From: an uncultured Bacteroidales bacterium
GTDB lineage: Bacteria > Bacteroidota > Bacteroidia > Bacteroidales > Paludibacteraceae
DNA length: 64,000 nucleotides
Direction: 5' to 3'
Assembly: GCA_946411385.1 (NCBI GenBank)
Contig: CAMKDV010000001.1
Location: 62,001 to 126,000, forward strand
Program-made: the position numbers and the translations under genes
Shown: positions 60,975-64,000 of the stretch, piece by piece
Position numbering within the stretch: position 1 is the stretch's first letter
Layout: each line of letters opens with the position of its first letter
The notes under the pieces: model-generated
The model's input: the letters and a program-made list of their open reading frames with translations, nothing else
What the model was told of the DNA's origin: nothing
Database searches by the model: none

Positions 60975-62801
60975 TTAGAATCCGAAGCTCAATCCCATCA
61001 CGGCTGTGATGTTCTTTCCTTGCAGGTATACGGGCGAGAACTTGTTCAGGTAATATGCTTGCAGTTCCGCACCCGAGAGGTCGCGACTGGTACCGTCGCT
61101 ATTCCAGCCGCGGTCTTCGCTCGCCACGCGCGCCGATGATGGTGCAAAGGCTCGCGCGTTGTTGTAGACGATATCCACGTGCGCATAGCAGTTGTTGAAT
61201 ACCTCATATACAGCCTTGAAAGCCACCTCATCGTTACGCCACGTTTTCTCGTTGAACGGCTTCTGGGCAATGGCAGTACCGATACTCTTGCGCACATAAT
61301 CGTACACGTTGTATTTGGTGTCCTGGGTGTACGACAGTTTCAAGCTCAGTTTGCTTACCGGACGATATGCCAGCTGCAGCCATATCGACTGCGCATTATC
61401 GCCCATGTAGTGCCCCATCTGATACGAATTGGAGCGATAGTTCACTACGCCTATCGAATGCGTATAGCAAGCTATATACGACCGCATAAACTCGCCGCTC
61501 AGGCTCAATCCCCGTACAGGCCAGCCGCTCCAGTGGAATCCTACCAGGTACGATATAGGGTTCTTCTCAGCGTTCGATTTTTTCAATCGTGCCAGTTTGA
61601 ACTCATCCAGATAGAACGTACCGTACAGCCGCAGATGATCCACCGGACGAACCGTGATGGACGCAAATACCTGCGAGTTCTGGTTCTCGATACCCATTCC
61701 TTTGGTCAGCAGGTGGTCGAGCGACTTGTAAAAAGCAATCGGGATAAAATACGCTGCCTGTACGTTGCGCTCGGCATATACGATTGAGTTGCCGAACGAG
61801 AAATGGATATACTTGATTGGCTTGAAGGTAAACATGTTTGCCGCCATGAACTTGTTCATCGGGCGGTAGTGTATACGCGTCTCACCTTCGCGATAGTTCT
61901 CCACGTAGTAGTAAGTCGAGTCCACCACGTTGCTCACGAGCCAGGCATGGAAGTAGTCGAACTGGAACCATTTGCACGGCGTCAGTTGCAGCGTCAGCAT
62001 CGGTACAGCCGGGTTGTGGGCAGACAGGATGTTTGAGCTCAGCTGCGCATCACCCCATTGTATCCGCTCACGCTCCACGGCTATCCTGCCCCACCACGCG
62101 TACAGAGCTATACCTCCGCGCGAGTCAGAGAAGTCGCCGCCGAAGTTCGATTCCTTGTATTGCACACCGGGCAGGTTGTTCAGATAACCCGGTTGCGACA
62201 AACGTGCGCCGTAGATCTTGTCGTACGACGTGGGGAAATAGCTGTCTTTCAGCAATCCCGTTCCTTTCCACGAGTTGTCGCGCAGCGAACCCCAAATGCT
62301 CAGATGGTGAGCTATATCCATCTGCACGTCAACGCCGTACCAGCGTTTGGTAATAACGCCTTTTTTCGATACGCACAGATCCATACCTAATATCGGCCGC
62401 ACTCTCAGTTTGAAGATTTTGTCCTTCGTCAGTATATGCAGCGACGGATCTGCCAGCGACAGATTGGATACCGCTGTCTTCCATTGCGTCACGTGCCGAT
62501 GGCCGTATGTAACATACGTTGGCAACGTATCCATCTCCAAGGCATAATCTTGCATATAGAACTGCAAGTCTTCCTTCTGACGGCGCGACAGCAGACTGTC
62601 TTTTGCCTGTGCCACCTGCAGCAAGTCGGCTATCTGTTTGCGCGTAAACGGACGGATAGCTTCTGTGATGTCAATCACGCCATCCGTAGCCAGTTCGTCC
62701 AGATAGTCATAGATCTGCGTATATTCCAACGCTTCCGGCACGACTTGAGCTTGCATCGCCGATGCAACCATCATCAATCCTACAACCAGATACCTGCGCA
62801 T
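60975..62801 (-). CDS. outer-membrane barrel, capsule-assembly Wzi family-like
   Basis: 608 residues from ATG 62801 (signal peptide MRRYLVVGLMMVASAMQAQ). An in-frame GTG three codons upstream is repeat-derived. After a helical N-terminal part (about 25-95), the rest is alternating beta-strands rich in Tyr/Trp (RPILGMDLCVSKKGVITKRW, GIALYAWWGRIAVERERIQW), ending VMGLSFGF. Bacteroidota homologues are labelled capsule assembly Wzi family proteins; true Wzi anchors group 1 capsule, and the role here is unproven. It lies between OmpH and cdsA in an envelope cluster. Confidence 0.78.
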   Translation of the reverse strand: MRRYLVVGLMMVASAMQAQVVPEALEYTQIYDYLDELATDGVIDITEAIRPFTRKQIADLLQVAQAKDSLLSRRQKEDLQFYMQDYALEMDTLPTYVTYGHRHVTQWKTAVSNLSLADPSLHILTKDKIFKLRVRPILGMDLCVSKKGVITKRWYGVDVQMDIAHHLSIWGSLRDNSWKGTGLLKDSYFPTSYDKIYGARLSQPGYLNNLPGVQYKESNFGGDFSDSRGGIALYAWWGRIAVERERIQWGDAQLSSNILSAHNPAVPMLTLQLTPCKWFQFDYFHAWLVSNVVDSTYYYVENYREGETRIHYRPMNKFMAANMFTFKPIKYIHFSFGNSIVYAERNVQAAYFIPIAFYKSLDHLLTKGMGIENQNSQVFASITVRPVDHLRLYGTFYLDEFKLARLKKSNAEKNPISYLVGFHWSGWPVRGLSLSGEFMRSYIACYTHSIGVVNYRSNSYQMGHYMGDNAQSIWLQLAYRPVSKLSLKLSYTQDTKYNVYDYVRKSIGTAIAQKPFNEKTWRNDEVAFKAVYEVFNNCYAHVDIVYNNARAFAPSSARVASEDRGWNSDGTSRDLSGAELQAYYLNKFSPVYLQGKNITAVMGLSFGF

Positions 62802-62803
62802 GG

Positions 62804-62831
62804 CTTTCACCTTTCACCTTTCATTTATCAC
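62804..62831. repeat. heptanucleotide array (CTTTCAC type) between ompH and the Wzi-like gene
   Basis: Units CTTTCAC, CTTTCAC, CTTTCAT, TTATCAC. The OmpH stop (complement of 62828-62830) is in the last unit, and the Wzi-like ATG starts two bases after the first. This fills the whole 26-bp gap. Confidence 0.85.
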
Positions 62832-63430
62832 TTTTTCTTCGGTGTATAACGATTATTCAGTGCCTCAACCACCTCGGCGGTAATGTCGTAGCCGTCAACC
62901 GATACGAGGATGTTGTCCTTGGCGTTGTTCGAGAAGATCATTTGATAGCGTCCGTCGGCATTCAGCTGGCGCAGATAGCTCAGGATGGTGTCTGCCAGTT
63001 GTGCCTGAAGCTCCTGATTCTCCTGAAGGATCTCCTGAGTCAGTTGTGCCTCACGGTTCTCCAGGTCTTGCTGCTTTTTCATGATGCGTTGTTGCTCGCT
63101 CTCGGCTCGTTCACGGCTCAGGAATGCGTTGTTCTCCAGTTTGCGCTGGAAATCAGCCATCTCATTCTGCAGCGTACGGGCTTTCTGGTTCAGCTCCAGA
63201 CGGGCATTCTCCTGGCGCGTCATCAGCTTGTCCTGTGCCTCCAGAGCAAATGTGTAGCCCAACAGGATGGAGTCCAGGTTGATGTACGCTACGGGCATTC
63301 CGCCGTTCTCAACTGCTACGGGAGTCACAGCCGTTTCTTTCGGCGCGGACTTGCCATTAAAGATGATTACAAACAAAGCTACGATAGCAGCTACTAAAAT
63401 TACGTCAATACAAATTTGGATTTTATTCAT
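62828..63430 (-). CDS. OmpH/Skp-family periplasmic chaperone-like protein
   Basis: 200 residues. An N-terminal hydrophobic segment (about 8-26) anchors or exports it. The Skp-type core runs from AYINLDSILLGYTFALEAQD through a long coiled coil (about 65-150; heptads rich in Glu/Gln/Arg) to YQMIFSNNAKDNILVSVDGY. Skp shepherds outer-membrane proteins through the periplasm. It sits directly upstream of a barrel gene, a sensible client relation. Confidence 0.88.
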   Translation of the reverse strand: MNKIQICIDVILVAAIVALFVIIFNGKSAPKETAVTPVAVENGGMPVAYINLDSILLGYTFALEAQDKLMTRQENARLELNQKARTLQNEMADFQRKLENNAFLSRERAESEQQRIMKKQQDLENREAQLTQEILQENQELQAQLADTILSYLRQLNADGRYQMIFSNNAKDNILVSVDGYDITAEVVEALNNRYTPKKK

Positions 63431-63480
63431 TGTTTATTGTTGTTTTATTTGGCAGCCTGTATCGGCCACCGGAGTTTTAT

Positions 63481-63720
63481 TTACAAATCTTTCACATTCA
63501 GCCGCAATGGATTGCCCCGTTGTGCTTGTCTGTCTTGCGATCGGGTGCAGCCTACCCCGCGCTCCCTCATCGCCTTGCTCTGCCCCACATCCTCGCTGTG
63601 GAACGTGCCGTTCTTTTTCACGATGATCCTCACGCACATCAATGCGATGGCCAGCCCTACCGCAATGATTGCGGCAATCACCGATACGCCTATGGATATG
63701 TCCATCATCATCCTTGTCAT
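63481..63720 (-). CDS. small single-pass membrane protein
   Basis: 79 residues. One membrane helix (about 7-33, ISIGVSVIAAIIAVGLAIAL) is followed by a short cytoplasmic or periplasmic tail with GVGCTRSQDRQAQRGNPLRL. I believe similar proteins accompany OmpH-like genes in Bacteroidales, but I cannot name the family. It starts 5 bp after the upstream RHH-like gene, so the two are coupled. An overlapping 107-codon frame is treated as a shadow. Confidence 0.75.
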   Translation of the reverse strand: MTRMMMDISIGVSVIAAIIAVGLAIALMCVRIIVKKNGTFHSEDVGQSKAMRERGVGCTRSQDRQAQRGNPLRLNVKDL

Positions 63721-63725
63721 TTTTT

Positions 63726-63935
63726 TTAATCAAACAGCGTCGGGCTGTCCTTGTCAAATCGCTTGAGGATCGTCCGTATCAGCGTCTGGCGAATCATATC
63801 CGATCTATTCGACATCTTATACCGCTCACAATAGCGCGTTATCGTTCGTAACTCACTATCATTCAACATCACCGTCACACGATGCGTGCGAGGTTGTTTC
63901 TTGAACTTACCCGATGATGAAGGACGTTGCTGCAT
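63726..63935 (-). CDS. ribbon-helix-helix-like small basic protein
   Basis: 69 residues. After a basic N-terminus (MQQRPSSSGKFKKQPRTH), the segment RVTVMLNDSELRTITRYCER looks like the beta-strand and first helix of an RHH DNA-binding fold, followed by SNRSDMIRQTLIRTILKRFD as the second helix. It could be a small regulator; the target is unknown. It is first in the visible envelope cluster, and no consensus promoter is visible before it. Confidence 0.72.
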   Translation of the reverse strand: MQQRPSSSGKFKKQPRTHRVTVMLNDSELRTITRYCERYKMSNRSDMIRQTLIRTILKRFDKDSPTLFD

Positions 63936-63963
63936 GTCGATCTATGTCTGTTTGTTCTTTTGC

Positions 63964-64000
63964 TTAAAACAATATGCCTATCGTCAGCATCCCCGATAGC
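63964..64000 (-). CDS. C-terminal end of an upstream gene (partial)
   Basis: On the minus strand the window edge reads LSGMLTIGILF then TAA (complement of 63964-63966). A hydrophobic strand-like end with terminal Phe is typical of an outer-membrane barrel protein. Only 11 residues are visible, so the call is tentative. Confidence 0.35.
   Translation of the reverse strand, partial: LSGMLTIGILF

Noticed and set aside
63434..63757. 107-codon minus-strand frame overlapping the small membrane protein
   Set aside because: The 79-codon frame has a clear membrane helix and proper spacing to its neighbour; the longer frame has neither.

Overview
The window looks like chromosomal housekeeping DNA from a member of the Bacteroidota, most likely the order Bacteroidales. 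Three things support this. Promoters have the phylum's TTTG-N19/20-TAnnTTTG form (for example upstream of HU, the bactofilin, the Rel protein and the XRE regulator). Start codons have no obvious Shine-Dalgarno sequence. Several families are phylum-typical: DUF4954, DUF1015, DUF1573, DUF5689, a PorE-like OmpA lipoprotein, a TonB-dependent receptor with carboxypeptidase-regulatory domains, IorAB, and a 29-residue AURKAIP1/COX24-type ribosomal protein. I saw no tRNA, rRNA, CRISPR array, prophage or insertion sequence. The species cannot be named from this sequence.

Layout. 1-7.8 kb, minus strand: bactofilin, DUF1015, PorE-like lipoprotein, thymidylate synthase, dihydrofolate reductase, DUF4954 left-handed beta-helix protein, and a partial unknown. 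At 8 kb a lone DUF486 membrane protein runs plus. 8.4-16.1 kb, minus: Lon, a YigZ-like protein, an acyltransferase, CoaD, a PDZ-S41 protease and an Ig-like lipoprotein, apparently one operon. 16.1-16.7 kb is a repeat-rich non-coding region between divergent lon and uvrA. 16.7-21.7 kb, plus: UvrA, aspartate-semialdehyde dehydrogenase and a U32 family protein. 21.8-24.6 kb, minus: HU, the tiny ribosomal protein, and RNase E/G with a long disordered tail. 24.8-28 kb: MutY (plus), then EttA and an XRE regulator (minus). 28-29 kb is non-coding and unexplained. 29-33 kb, minus: IorA, IorB, a substrate-binding lipoprotein and a HAD phosphatase. 33.3-56.2 kb, plus: a 16-gene co-directional run (Rel, DUF1573, MeaB, DnaB, AsnRS, TonB receptor, DUF5689, CvpA, unknown, DnaX, phosphoesterase-propeller fusion, 2-hydroxyacid dehydrogenase, lipoprotein, PepT, SulP, GcvT), closed by a strong bidirectional terminator. 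56.3-64 kb, minus: an envelope cluster with an RHH-like protein, small membrane protein, OmpH/Skp, Wzi-like barrel, CdsA, small acidic protein, LpxL-type acyltransferase, GT2 and an Old Yellow Enzyme homologue.

The most unusual feature is not a gene. Many gene junctions are filled by degenerate tandem repeats with a period of exactly 7 bp (sometimes 8). The stop codon of the upstream gene usually lies inside the array, and the start codon of the next gene sometimes does too. The sequence of the unit differs between sites but falls into a few recurring types (ACAAATG/CATTTGT, GTGAAAG/CTTTCAC, CTCTTAC, CAATTGT, CATCAATT, TGATTGC). The same arrays occur inside coding sequences, where they are read through as 7-residue peptide repeats: 17 units in the RNase E/G tail, 9 units in the IorA interdomain linker, and two short arrays in the IorAB-linked lipoprotein. 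A second repeat type, 16-18 bp with a CTAACAGCG core, is shared by the UvrA linker and the N-terminus of that same lipoprotein. I know of no description of this junction-anchored repeat system in Bacteroidales, though heptameric tandem repeats are known in filamentous cyanobacteria.
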